From an uncultured Eubacteriales bacterium (GTDB taxonomy: Bacteria > Bacillota > Clostridia > Oscillospirales > CAG-272), in NCBI GenBank assembly GCA_900542425.1, contig UQNQ01000016.1:1-36010 (forward strand): a stretch of DNA of 36,010 nucleotides. Direction: 5' to 3'. The notes under the pieces were generated by a model, which saw nothing but the letters and a program-made list of their open reading frames with translations, searched no databases and was not told where the DNA came from. A program made the translations under genes and the position numbers. Positions 1 to 8,635 of this stretch are shown in pieces. Numbering within the stretch: position 1 is the stretch's first letter; each line of letters starts with the position of its first letter.

Positions 1-32
1 CTACATTTTCATGTTAACAGAGGAGGAGATAT

Positions 33-1292
33 ATGTTCAAACAGCCGCTCGCGGACAGGATTCGTCCCGAATCCTTTGAGGAAATGGTGGGAGATCCGAA
101 ACTGTTCGGTATAGATGGAATTTTTCCGAAAATGCTGAAAACAGGACATATTCCGAATATGATTTTTTTTGGCTCTTCCGGTACGGGAAAGACGACAGCC
201 GCCAATATTCTTGCCAAAGCCGCCGGCAAAACGCTTCATAAACTCAATGCAACAAGCGCGGGACTTGCGGAGGTGAAGGCGGTCATTTCCGAAAGTGAAT
301 CTCTGCTTGGTTCGGAGGGCATTCTTCTGTATCTTGACGAGATCCAGTATTTCAATAAAAAACAACAGCAATCTCTCTTAGAATACATTGAAAACGGCAG
401 AATTACCTTGATTGCGTCCACAACAGAAAATCCTTATTTTTATATTTATCCGGCAGTTCTTTCCCGCTGCGCGGTATTTGAGTTTCATCCGCTTGCTTTG
501 CCGGAGCTGAAGAAAGCGGTTTTGCGTGCCGCGTCGCTTTTGAAAGAGGAGACGCAGCGGAACGTGACGCTTTCCGACGACGCACTTTCTTTGATTGCTT
601 CTGCGGCTGCAGGCGATGCAAGACGGGCGATCGGACTTTATGAAAATCTTTCCGCTGTTTATGATGAGATCGGAGAACAGACAGTGCGGGATTTTTTACC
701 GGAAATTATGGGAATGAGCGGCTTTGACAAGGATGGAGACGGGCACTATGATCTGTTGTCCGCCTTTCAGAAATCCATTCGCGGTTCTGACCCGGATGCC
801 GCGCTCTTTTATCTTGCCAAGCTCCTTTCCGGAGGGGATCTGATTTCCGTTTGCCGCAGGCTTCAGGTTGTGGCGAGCGAGGATATCGGGCTTGCATATC
901 CTGCGGCGGCAACGGTTGTACGCGCCTGTGTGGAAAGCGCAAGGGAACTTGGCATGCCGGAGGCGAGAATCCCGCTTGCCAACGCGGTCGTGCTTCTTGC
1001 GACGGCGCCGAAATCCAATTCCGCCTATTTGGCGTGCGGTGCGGCAATGGATGCGGTGGCTTCGGGAAAAGGGATGTCTTTTCCGCGTGCGCTTCAGAAT
1101 GTTCATTTCGACGGGGAAAACGCGGCGGAAAAAGGGCAAAATTACCGGTATCCGCATGACTACGAAAACCACTATGTCAAACAGCAGTATCTTCCGGATG
1201 ATTTGAAAGATACAAAGTTCTACAGTTACGGCGAAAACAAAACCGAACAAGCGGCAAAGCAGTACTGGGATAAAATCAAAAAGGGAACATAA
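33..1292 (+). CDS. rarA: Replication-associated recombination protein A (RarA/MgsA), AAA+ ATPase
   Basis: Cytoplasmic AAA+ ATPase of the RarA/MgsA/WRNIP1 family, which acts at stalled replication forks as a clamp-loader-like tetramer. The 419-residue length is normal for the family. Near residue 48 there is a Walker A loop (GSSGTGKTT); near residue 100 a Walker B (LYLDEIQYF) is followed by the sensor-1 stretch ASTTENPYF and the arginine finger LSRC. The C-terminal half carries the family's tetramerisation region, including SEDIGLAYP and the YRYPHDYENHYVKQQYLPD tail typical of RarA. The start is preceded by AGGAGGAG, seven bases upstream. It is the first gene in the window; its promoter lies outside or immediately upstream. 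The next gene follows after 21 bases, so co-transcription is likely. Identification is by strong motif match. Confidence 0.95.
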   Translation: MFKQPLADRIRPESFEEMVGDPKLFGIDGIFPKMLKTGHIPNMIFFGSSGTGKTTAANILAKAAGKTLHKLNATSAGLAEVKAVISESESLLGSEGILLYLDEIQYFNKKQQQSLLEYIENGRITLIASTTENPYFYIYPAVLSRCAVFEFHPLALPELKKAVLRAASLLKEETQRNVTLSDDALSLIASAAAGDARRAIGLYENLSAVYDEIGEQTVRDFLPEIMGMSGFDKDGDGHYDLLSAFQKSIRGSDPDAALFYLAKLLSGGDLISVCRRLQVVASEDIGLAYPAAATVVRACVESARELGMPEARIPLANAVVLLATAPKSNSAYLACGAAMDAVASGKGMSFPRALQNVHFDGENAAEKGQNYRYPHDYENHYVKQQYLPDDLKDTKFYSYGENKTEQAAKQYWDKIKKGT

Positions 1293-1313
1293 CGGAAAGC
1301 GAGGAATGCGGCG

Positions 1314-2330
1314 ATGAAAATGGTACAAATAGGTACGGTAGGACATTATGCCTATGCGCTTCCTACAGCGAAAAAATACGGGATGGATTTTGCGGGGATT
1401 TGCACAGCGTGTCCGGAGGATTCTCTGGGCCATGCAAAAAAAGAGATTGAACGATATGGATTTTCCCCAAAGATCTATGAAGATTGGAGGGAAATGCTTG
1501 TTGATGCACGTCCGGATGTTGCAGTGGTCAATACGGTGATGGCAAAAAATTCCGAAATTGCCGCATTTGCGCTGGAGGAGGGTATCAGCGTTTTCTGTGA
1601 AAAGCCGGTTGCAACGGACAGAGAGGCGCTTTTGTACCTTGAGAACGTGTATGAGAAAGCAAAGTCCCGATACGCCGATACGCACAATGTTTGCTTTTGC
1701 GGAATGTTTGGGATTGATTATCTTCCTCATTTTGAAACGGCATACCGATTTATCAAAGCAGGGAAACTCGGAGATATTCGTCTTGCAAATGCGCAGAAAT
1801 CCTATAAAATGGGGCGGCGGGAAGCGTTTTATTCGGACAGAACGCTTTATGGCGGGACGATCCCTTGGGTTGCGATTCACGCGATTGAATGGGTCGAGCG
1901 GATCGGAGGACTTTCTCCCGTTTCCGTCACGGCATACGGAAGTACGGCCTGCAATGCCGGAAATGGTTCCATGGAGGCTTCTACACTTTGTCTGTTTGAA
2001 TGTGAAGGGGGACGGATGGCGTCCGTTTCCGCTGATGTCATGCGACCGGGAACAGCTCCGACGCATGACGATGACCGGCTGAGGCTTGTCGGCTCGGAGG
2101 GGATTCTTGAGATAAGAGGCGGACATGTCTATGTTATCGACCGCTATGGCGACAGGGAGCTTCCGCTTGAGCATACGGATAAGGAGTTGTTTGAGGAATT
2201 TATTCTGGAAATCAATGGGAAGGAACAATGCCGTGTAACTGCTGGAGACGCTTTTTTTGCAACACGTACGGCACTTGCGGCAAGAGAATCACAGGATACA
2301 GGTAAAACGGTTTGCATTGATGAAGGCTGA
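1314..2330 (+). CDS. Gfo/Idh/MocA family NAD(P)-dependent oxidoreductase
   Basis: 338-residue oxidoreductase of the Gfo/Idh/MocA family, which oxidises or reduces sugars, inositols and related polyols with NAD(P). The N-terminal Rossmann segment begins MKMVQIGTVGHYAYALP; its glycine motif is unusual, with GTVGHYAYA in place of GxGxxG. The family EKP catalytic-lysine motif appears as CEKPVATD near residue 97. The C-terminal beta-sheet domain contains GDIRLANAQKSYK and GGTIPWVAIHAIEW, the latter placing a His where the family's active-site His lies. A GAGGA ribosome-binding site precedes ATG 1314. It probably shares a transcript with rarA, but there is no functional link to it. The substrate cannot be inferred from the sequence. 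Confidence 0.88.
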   Translation: MKMVQIGTVGHYAYALPTAKKYGMDFAGICTACPEDSLGHAKKEIERYGFSPKIYEDWREMLVDARPDVAVVNTVMAKNSEIAAFALEEGISVFCEKPVATDREALLYLENVYEKAKSRYADTHNVCFCGMFGIDYLPHFETAYRFIKAGKLGDIRLANAQKSYKMGRREAFYSDRTLYGGTIPWVAIHAIEWVERIGGLSPVSVTAYGSTACNAGNGSMEASTLCLFECEGGRMASVSADVMRPGTAPTHDDDRLRLVGSEGILEIRGGHVYVIDRYGDRELPLEHTDKELFEEFILEINGKEQCRVTAGDAFFATRTALAARESQDTGKTVCIDEG

Positions 2331-2544
2331 GCGCCCCGGAGGCGGGCAAGTATCATTGTTTTTCCGCGCAGGAATTTTGTGTAAACAAGAAAACAAAGAG
2401 CGACAATGCTTATTTTTTGGCGGGATTCATGGGCTTTTGCATGCGCATTTTTTGCCGATGATGTGATGGGAAAAAGATGAAAAAAGATAAAAGATTCGAA
2501 AGTGTCGGAAAAGTCCGGATGTTTTGGATGAGAGGTTGCCAGTT

Positions 2545-2982
2545 ATGAAAAAAGTGACGATTTATACGGATGGTGCCTGCAAAGGAAATCCCGGACCGGG
2601 CGGATGGGGATGTGTCCTTGTCTACGGGAAGCTGGAAAAAGAATTATCGGGTGGGGAAGCGTCTACAACCAACAACCGTATGGAGCTTTCGGCGGCGATT
2701 GCGGGACTTTCGGCGTTAAAGGAACCATGTGAGGTCGCGCTTTATTCGGATTCCAAGTACCTTGTGGATGCGATAAACCTCGGGTGGGTTCGGTCATGGC
2801 GAGCAAAAGGTTGGATCAAAGGGGACGGGAAACCTGCGCTGAACATTGATTTGTGGGAGAAGCTGACAGCGCTTCTTGAAGTTCATAAGGTGACATTCGA
2901 ATGGGTACGCGGTCATAATGGGCATTCTTATAACGAGCGGTGCGACAGGCTTGCGGTGGCGGCTGCGGAACAATATCAATAA
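2545..2982 (+). CDS. rnhA: Ribonuclease HI
   Basis: Type 1 RNase H, which cleaves the RNA strand of RNA-DNA hybrids (R-loops, primers). The protein of 145 residues begins with KKVTIYTDGACKGNPGPGGWG. The catalytic carboxylates can be placed as D9 (TDGACKGN), E47 (NNRMEL), D69 (YSDSKYL) and D134 (NERCDRLA), with the flexible-loop His at 124 (VRGHNGH), so the enzyme should be active. The basic-protrusion region WVRSWRAKGWIKGDGKP is present. I chose ATG 2545, not the in-frame TTG 2524, because AGAGG sits about nine bases upstream and homologues start at this point. A 214-base gap (2331-2544) separates it from the oxidoreductase gene; I see no clear signal in it. mnmA follows after 13 bases. Confidence 0.95.
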   Translation: MKKVTIYTDGACKGNPGPGGWGCVLVYGKLEKELSGGEASTTNNRMELSAAIAGLSALKEPCEVALYSDSKYLVDAINLGWVRSWRAKGWIKGDGKPALNIDLWEKLTALLEVHKVTFEWVRGHNGHSYNERCDRLAVAAAEQYQ

Positions 2983-2995
2983 GGGAAGTGTGAAA

Positions 2996-4033
2996 ATGGG
3001 TGATCGGATTCTGCTTGGAATGAGCGGCGGGGTGGACAGTACCTATGCCGTGATAGAACTAAGACGCCGTGGTTTTTCTGTTGAAGGTGCTGTGTTGAAG
3101 ATGAGTGACAATACAGATGTTTTTGCGGCTCAAAAAGCGGCGGAAGCGCTTGGCGTGCAGCTGCATATTGTGGATTGTACAGACTGCTTCCGCAGGTTTG
3201 TAATTGAGAATTTTATATCGGAATACGCACATGCCAGAACGCCGAATCCGTGCGTTGTATGTAATCGTTTCGTTAAAATTGCAAAGCTGTGCGAACTTGC
3301 CGGTGCTCTTGATATTCCTTATGTTGCGACGGGACATTATGCCGGAGTGCGGAAGGATCCGGAAACAGGGCGTTACTATATCATAAAAGCGGCTGATAAG
3401 CGCAAAGATCAAAGTTACGTTTTGGGGCGATTGACGCAGGAGCAGCTTTCTATGCTGTATTTTCCTCTTTTTGAAATTCCCAAAACGGAAATCCGGTCTC
3501 AGGCGCTTCAAATGCGACTTCCTTCTGCGGAAATGCCTGAAAGTCAGGAAATTTGCTTTATCCCAAATGATGACTATACTTCTTATATTGAAGCCGCGAT
3601 TGGCGCTTTTCCAAAAGGTAAGTTCGTGGACGAAGACGGAAATGTGCTTGGGGAGCATGAAGGAATTATTCATTATACAATCGGGCAGAGAAAAGGACTT
3701 GGCATTTCTCTTGGGCATCCTGTCTTTGTTTCAGCGATTGACGCCGCTTCCCATACGGTGACGCTTTCAGCTGAGGATGCTGTATTTTCTGATCGGCTTA
3801 TTTGCGATTCGTTAAATTTTATGCATTTGTCGCCGGGAAACTATAACGGGATTCGTGCGGATGTGAAAATCCGTTATTCGGCCCACCCGGAACCTGCTAC
3901 AGTGAGAATTTCGGGAGATTGGGCGGAAGTCATATTTGACCGTCCAGTTCGTGCGGTCACTCCGGGGCAGTTTGCCGTGTTTTATCAAGAGGATGGAATT
4001 TCATTTGCGGGAGTTATTGATTCTTCTCAATGA
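2996..4033 (+). CDS. mnmA: tRNA-specific 2-thiouridylase MnmA
   Basis: ATP-pyrophosphatase that adenylates U34 of Lys, Glu and Gln tRNAs and transfers sulfur to make 2-thiouridine. The 345 residues start with the PP-loop MSGGVDS (residues 9-15). The two catalytic cysteines are visible: C89 in NPCVVCN and C187 in EICFIPNDDY. The GQRKGLGIS signature lies in the central domain, and a C-terminal beta-barrel follows. At about 345 residues it is slightly short for MnmA but has all domains. ATG 2996 was chosen because AAGGGAAG lies immediately upstream and the PP-loop follows directly; in-frame codons further upstream lie inside rnhA. It is the last gene of this plus-strand group; a hairpin at 4154-4196 probably ends the transcript. 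Confidence 0.95.
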   Translation: MGDRILLGMSGGVDSTYAVIELRRRGFSVEGAVLKMSDNTDVFAAQKAAEALGVQLHIVDCTDCFRRFVIENFISEYAHARTPNPCVVCNRFVKIAKLCELAGALDIPYVATGHYAGVRKDPETGRYYIIKAADKRKDQSYVLGRLTQEQLSMLYFPLFEIPKTEIRSQALQMRLPSAEMPESQEICFIPNDDYTSYIEAAIGAFPKGKFVDEDGNVLGEHEGIIHYTIGQRKGLGISLGHPVFVSAIDAASHTVTLSAEDAVFSDRLICDSLNFMHLSPGNYNGIRADVKIRYSAHPEPATVRISGDWAEVIFDRPVRAVTPGQFAVFYQEDGISFAGVIDSSQ

Positions 4034-4153
4034 ACTCTAATTTAAATGTTTGTTTTTATGGCGAAAAATATGATTTATTAGAAAAAATAGCGATAATTTG
4101 TTTGGATTCTCAGCTTTGATTGTTTTTTGTCATTTTTGATAAAAAATAAAAAA

Positions 4154-4196
4154 TCGCCCCTGATATTTGTACATTTTGTATAAATATCAGGGGCGA
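4154..4196 (+). terminator. Hairpin terminator after mnmA
   Basis: A 15-base arm (4154-4168) pairs perfectly with 4182-4196 around a 13-base loop. The T-run on the plus side is delayed (4211-4218), whereas the A-run just upstream would give an immediate U-tract on the minus strand. It probably ends the mnmA transcript; the delayed U-tract makes efficiency uncertain. Confidence 0.65.
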
Positions 4197-4490
4197 ATAT
4201 CTTCTAACTCTTTTTTTTGTGAACATTGCTGCTGTTAAATTTTATTTACTTGAAAATAAAACAATTTTCTAAATGAAATAAAAGCTCTTTATTCCAAAAG
4301 AAAAAAATGAATTCAAATTTTAAAAAAGTAAATTTAAAATACACCTTTGAATCAAATCCGGATAAATAAAATGGCGGCGAAGAAAAATAAAAAGAAAAAA
4401 TACTTCATGAGTCGAAGAATGTTTCGGAAAACAGAAAATACAAAAAAGAATGATTTGTTAAAGAAAGAAAAAATGTGCTTTACAAAATTA

Positions 4491-4519
4491 TTGATTTTTT
4501 ATTAATTGAGTGATAAAAT
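4491..4519 (+). promoter_or_regulatory. Promoter of the sugar-uptake locus, extended -10
   Basis: TTGATT (4491-4496), a 17-base spacer and TAAAAT (4514-4519), with TG one base upstream of the -10, form an extended -10 sigma-A promoter. Transcription would start near 4526 and give a leader of about 105 bases that includes the inverted repeat at 4539-4577. Confidence 0.55.
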
Positions 4520-4538
4520 ACTAAGGTAATTAGCGAAG

Positions 4539-4577
4539 AATGCTGCTGTTTTTTCATTGCTTTAAAGGAGCGGCATT
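4539..4577 (+). repeat. Inverted repeat in the leader of the sugar locus
   Basis: Nine-base arms 4539-4547 (AATGCTGCT) and 4569-4577 (AGCGGCATT) match with one G-U-type mismatch and enclose 21 bases. It lies between the two candidate promoters, so it could be a repressor operator or an RNA hairpin in the longer leader. Confidence 0.35.
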
Positions 4578-4583
4578 GACAGT

Positions 4584-4612
4584 TTGATGGAAAGATCGAA
4601 TTGTAATATAAT
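4584..4612 (+). promoter_or_regulatory. Second candidate promoter immediately before the binding-protein gene
   Basis: TTGATG (4584-4589), a 17-base spacer and a perfect TATAAT (4607-4612). The predicted start (about 4619) would fall at the ribosome-binding site, giving a very short leader, so the upstream promoter at 4491 may be the main one. Confidence 0.4.
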
Positions 4613-4630
4613 TAATTAGGAGGAAAGTCT

Positions 4631-7600
4631 ATGGGATTTTCAAAGCTGATGAGAATTTTCGCACTGGTGATCAGCGTTGTTATGATATCCGGTACTGTGC
4701 TTGGCATTTTTGCCTCTCCGATAACGACTACCACACGGGAATCAAACACAAGCAGTACGACGGATGAAGCGCTCGAAATGCTCAGTGACGACACATGGGC
4801 GGAGTATATGGCGAAATACGGATCTTATCCGAACTATACAGGAGATCCGATTGTGATTCACGCGGTAGATGCGGAGCAATCATCGCTGCCGGAGGGCACG
4901 GAAGTGCTGGAAGAGCTTGACGGCAGGACTAATGTTCTGCTTTTGCCGAATGATGGAACGGTTACATGGAAAGTTACGGTTCCGGAGTCCGGACTCTATG
5001 CTATTGATCTTTCTTATTATCCGATCCAGTCAAAAGTATCGGATATTGAGAGAACGCTTCGCATCAACGGAGAGGTCCCCTTTTCAGAGGTCAGAAATCT
5101 TCTTATGACCAAGCGTTGGGAAGATGATTTGTCTGGGCTTACCGTTACGCGTGACGAATACGGAAATATCGTAGATATTGAATATGATAAAGACAGCGGC
5201 GGAAATGACCGTCGTCCTACTAAGGTAGAAGCACCTGAGTGGATGGAATATACCGTATCCGATCCGACAGGGTATTATAACAATGAGTTCTATTTCTATT
5301 TGGAAGCCGGAGAGAATACCATCTCTCTTCAGGCACAGAAAGAGCCTGTGGTTCTTGATACCATTACTCTTAGAGAGAGAAAGACTAATATTACTTATGA
5401 AGAATATAAGGCAATGAACGAGGCTGCTGGTTATACAAAGGCGCCGGAAGATTTCAGCATCTTCTTGGAAGCGGAATTCTGCTCGGCTACCTCCACCAGT
5501 ACGGTTTATGCGCAAAATGATAAAAGTTCTGCAATTAACAGTCCTCAAAGTGCCGCTGCCAATTTGATCAATGTGATCGGCGGTAACAGCAACAGCTATA
5601 CATGGTCTTCTGTCGGACAGTGGATTGAGTGGAAGTTTGTCATCCCGGAAGGAAAAGCAGGTCTTTATACGATCAACACCAGATTCCTTCAAAGTGCGTC
5701 TGAAGGGCTGTTCGTTTCACGCCGCCTGTACCTTGATGGCGAGGTTCCTTTTGAGGAAGCCAACAATCTTGAATTTATGTATGGCGGCGGTTGGTCAGTG
5801 GGCGCTCTGAATGACGGTCAAACTGAATTCGAATTTTATCTTTCCGAAGGGGAACATACGCTGAAGCTTGAAGTCAATCTCGGCAATATCGGTGAGATTA
5901 TTTCGGAGATACGCGACTGCGTGACGAGAATCAATGAGATTTATATTAAAATCCTCCAGATTTCCGGCACAGACCCTGATCCGTATATGGACTACAGCTA
6001 TTATAAGAGAATTCCGGATGAGATTTCCGATATGGGAGTGATTGCCCAAAGACTTTTCGATGTTTCTGAGCGTATGCAGCAAATCAGCGGAAAGACCAGT
6101 TCCAGTACGGCTACGATAGAAAATGTAGCCCGCACGCTGGAAAAGATGGCCTCAGACAGCGAAAGACAGATTGCGAAGAATTTTACACAGTTAAAGACGT
6201 ATATCGGAAACCTTGGAACATGGCTTAACAATTTAAGTCAGCAGTCACTTGTCTTGGATTATTTTATCATCCAGCCTGCTGGAGGCGAACTGCCCTCTGC
6301 GGAAGCAAATTTCTTCCGGAGTGCATGGTATGAAATACAGATGTTTTTCTACAGCTTTATTAGAGATGAGTCTTCCTTTGCTTCCAGTGTTGAAGGTGAA
6401 GATATTGTAACGGTCGATGTTTGGACAACGGTATCTCGTGAATATACGCAGATTATACGTTCTATTATCGATGAAAACTTCGCGAAGGAAAATCCCGGCA
6501 TCTCCATCAACCTAAAGCTTGTTACAGCGGGAACGCTTCTGCCGGCAACGTTTTCGGGTGTAGGTCCGGATGTTATGATGGATGTTGCTTCCTCTGACGC
6601 GATGAACTATGCGGTCCGCGGTGCTACGTTGGATGTAAGTCAATATGAAGGCTTTGATGAGCTTTATGGATATTTTCCTGAATCCGCGTGGGTTCCGACA
6701 ACCGTAGCGGTGGGCTCCCCTGACGGAGATATCGCAGTATATGGCATTCCTGAAAAATTAAGCTTCAATGTTATGTTTTATCGGAAAGATATTTTTGCTG
6801 AGCTGGGACTCGACGTTCCGACAACTTGGGATGAATTCAACGCGATTCTCCCGATTCTTTCCAGTAAAAACTATCTGGTCGGTATCGGAAAATCTACAGA
6901 GCGTCCTACCATTTTGAATACGTTTATTTATCAAAACGGCGGAGAGCTGTATACCAATAACGGAACGACAATTTCTTTCAATGAAGATGTGACGCTAGAT
7001 GCTTTTACTCGTTTCTGCTCTTATTATACGACATATAATTTCCCGTTGACCTATGATGCACCTAACCGCTTCCGAACTGGTGAAATGCCTGTGTTCCTTG
7101 GAGACTATGTTACAAACTATAATCAGTTTGCCGTATTTGCTCCTGAAATCAAAGGATTGTGGAGTTTCACGTCTATTCCCGGAACTGTGCATGACGACGG
7201 AACAGTTAACAATTCGGTTGTTTCTTCTGTCAGCTACTGTGTTATTATGAAAGACGCTGCTTCCAGAGGTACTGCAGAAGCAGGATTCCGATTTATCAAG
7301 TGGTGGATGGGCGCTGAAATCCAAGGACAATATGCCAACGAATTGGTTGCACTTCTCGGTGCCGCCGGAAAGTATGCGACAGCCAACATCGATGCGTTCA
7401 GCAACATGTCGTGGTCGGCAAGCGAACTGAAAGAACTTAATAATATTTTTGATAATCTTGTGGGTGTTCCGGAAATGCCCGGTAGCTATATCATCACACG
7501 TTATGTTGAATTTGCTGTGCTCAATGTTTACAACAATGACATGGTTCCGAGCGAAACCCTGATGGATTATACCCAGACCATCAACAAGGAATTTGAGCGA

Positions 7601-7645
7601 AAACGTGAAGAATTGAAGCGTGAATTTTATATTCCGAACAAATAA
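4631..7645 (+). CDS. Large extracellular carbohydrate-binding protein of an ABC importer
   Basis: A 1004-residue exported protein that should bind a glycan or oligosaccharide for the permeases encoded next to it. Residues 1-28 form a signal sequence with a signal-peptidase-I-like end (FASP) and no lipobox cysteine. Residues ~70-250 and ~275-440 look like two beta-sandwich carbohydrate-binding modules (CBM6/35-like); both contain the related segments LRINGEVPFSEVRNL and LYLDGEVPFEEANNL, indicating duplication. Residues ~440-580 are helical. Residues ~590-1000 resemble a family 1 sugar-binding protein (IIDENFAKENPGI, GPDVMMDVASSDAM, YRKDIFAELGLDVPTTWDEF). Ordinary binding proteins are ~400-450 residues, so more than half is extra. 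AGGAGG lies eight bases upstream of ATG 4631. Permease genes follow 26 bases after the stop. The domain limits are estimates; the ligand is unknown. Confidence 0.85.
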   Translation: MGFSKLMRIFALVISVVMISGTVLGIFASPITTTTRESNTSSTTDEALEMLSDDTWAEYMAKYGSYPNYTGDPIVIHAVDAEQSSLPEGTEVLEELDGRTNVLLLPNDGTVTWKVTVPESGLYAIDLSYYPIQSKVSDIERTLRINGEVPFSEVRNLLMTKRWEDDLSGLTVTRDEYGNIVDIEYDKDSGGNDRRPTKVEAPEWMEYTVSDPTGYYNNEFYFYLEAGENTISLQAQKEPVVLDTITLRERKTNITYEEYKAMNEAAGYTKAPEDFSIFLEAEFCSATSTSTVYAQNDKSSAINSPQSAAANLINVIGGNSNSYTWSSVGQWIEWKFVIPEGKAGLYTINTRFLQSASEGLFVSRRLYLDGEVPFEEANNLEFMYGGGWSVGALNDGQTEFEFYLSEGEHTLKLEVNLGNIGEIISEIRDCVTRINEIYIKILQISGTDPDPYMDYSYYKRIPDEISDMGVIAQRLFDVSERMQQISGKTSSSTATIENVARTLEKMASDSERQIAKNFTQLKTYIGNLGTWLNNLSQQSLVLDYFIIQPAGGELPSAEANFFRSAWYEIQMFFYSFIRDESSFASSVEGEDIVTVDVWTTVSREYTQIIRSIIDENFAKENPGISINLKLVTAGTLLPATFSGVGPDVMMDVASSDAMNYAVRGATLDVSQYEGFDELYGYFPESAWVPTTVAVGSPDGDIAVYGIPEKLSFNVMFYRKDIFAELGLDVPTTWDEFNAILPILSSKNYLVGIGKSTERPTILNTFIYQNGGELYTNNGTTISFNEDVTLDAFTRFCSYYTTYNFPLTYDAPNRFRTGEMPVFLGDYVTNYNQFAVFAPEIKGLWSFTSIPGTVHDDGTVNNSVVSSVSYCVIMKDAASRGTAEAGFRFIKWWMGAEIQGQYANELVALLGAAGKYATANIDAFSNMSWSASELKELNNIFDNLVGVPEMPGSYIITRYVEFAVLNVYNNDMVPSETLMDYTQTINKEFERKREELKREFYIPNK

Positions 7646-7671
7646 AGTATTTTAGTAAAGGAGGATCGGAG

Positions 7672-8634
7672 ATGTCAGAAAATACTGTTCAAGCAAAGCA
7701 GAAGACACCGAAACCGGTGGCGCGGAAAGATATGACAAAATGGCAGTGGACATGGAAAGAGATGAAGCGCAATTATGCCGCTTATATCATGTGTTTCCCA
7801 TTCTATCTGATTTTTACCGTGTTTACTGTGCTTCCCGTTGTTCTTTCGATATTTTTCAGCCTTACGATCTTTAACATGATCGAAGCGCCGCAGTTCGTGG
7901 GAATCGACAATTACCTGAGACTTTTCCTCGATGACGAAATTTTTATTACAGCTGTTAAAAACACATTTATCTTTGCTGTTGTTACAGGACCCGTATCTTA
8001 TATTCTTTCCCTGTTTACAGCATGGTTTATTAACGAATTGCCTCCTAAAATCAGGGCGGTGATTACACTGGTTTTCTATGCACCGTCTCTTGCAACCGGT
8101 ATGACCGTCATTTGGAAATTCCTTTTTGACGGCGACTCTTACGGATACGTGAACTCCATACTTCTACGGCTTGATGTGATACAATCACCAATTCAGTTTT
8201 TCCAAAATGAAACGTGGATCATGCCGCTTTGTATCGTCGTTGCTCTGTGGACTTCTCTTGGCGTTTCTTTCCTTGCTTTTATCGGAGGTTTGCAGACAAT
8301 CCCGAAAGATCAATATGAGGCGGCGGCGGTTGACGGAATCCGGAACCGTTGGCAGGAACTATGGTATGTAACATTGCCCAATATGAAGCAGCAACTGCTT
8401 TTCGGTGCGGTTATGTCGATTACCCAGTCTTTCAACTTCGGTTCCATTGTAACCGATCTTGCCGGTTTCCCAAGCTATAACTACGCGGCGCATACGATCA
8501 TGCATCATTTGCAGGATTACGGCGGCCAGCGATTTGAAGTCGGTTATTCCTCGGCGATTGCGACGGTGCTCTTCCTTATTATGATAGGAGCAAACGTGCT
8601 TGTTAACAAAATGCTTTCGAAGGTGGGACAATGA
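7672..8634 (+). CDS. Sugar ABC transporter permease, MalF/UgpA type (pair 1)
   Basis: Inner-membrane permease of 320 residues for carbohydrate uptake, binding-protein-dependent transport family. A cytosolic N-terminus (to about residue 38) precedes six predicted membrane helices, the first being AYIMCFPFYLIFTVFTVL. The EAA loop that docks the ATPase is clear near residue 215: YEAAAVDGIRNRWQELWYVTLP. AAAGGAGG precedes ATG 7672. The stop overlaps the spacing of the next permease by a single-base gap, so the two are translationally linked and should form a heterodimer. No ATPase gene is nearby; a shared MsmX-type ATPase elsewhere is the family norm in Firmicutes. Confidence 0.92.
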   Translation: MSENTVQAKQKTPKPVARKDMTKWQWTWKEMKRNYAAYIMCFPFYLIFTVFTVLPVVLSIFFSLTIFNMIEAPQFVGIDNYLRLFLDDEIFITAVKNTFIFAVVTGPVSYILSLFTAWFINELPPKIRAVITLVFYAPSLATGMTVIWKFLFDGDSYGYVNSILLRLDVIQSPIQFFQNETWIMPLCIVVALWTSLGVSFLAFIGGLQTIPKDQYEAAAVDGIRNRWQELWYVTLPNMKQQLLFGAVMSITQSFNFGSIVTDLAGFPSYNYAAHTIMHHLQDYGGQRFEVGYSSAIATVLFLIMIGANVLVNKMLSKVGQ

Positions 8635-8635
8635 T

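Larger units (their letters stand above)
4034..4630. other. AT-rich intergenic region between mnmA and the sugar locus
   Basis: About 600 bases with no convincing gene. It holds the mnmA terminator hairpin (4154-4196), long A- and T-rich tracts, two candidate promoters near 4491-4519 and 4584-4612, and an inverted repeat (4539-4547 with 4569-4577) between them. The only open frame on the plus strand (4371-4505) is a lysine-rich product of A-tracts with no ribosome-binding site. Confidence 0.7.

Noticed and set aside
696..2228. 510-codon open frame on the minus strand
   Set aside because: Lies antisense to rarA and the Gfo/Idh/MocA gene, with an Arg/His/Phe-rich translation typical of a shadow frame.
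4371..4505. Small plus-strand open frame of 44 codons, very lysine-rich
   Set aside because: No ribosome-binding site, composition explained by A-tracts, and its end overlaps the -35 of a better-supported promoter.
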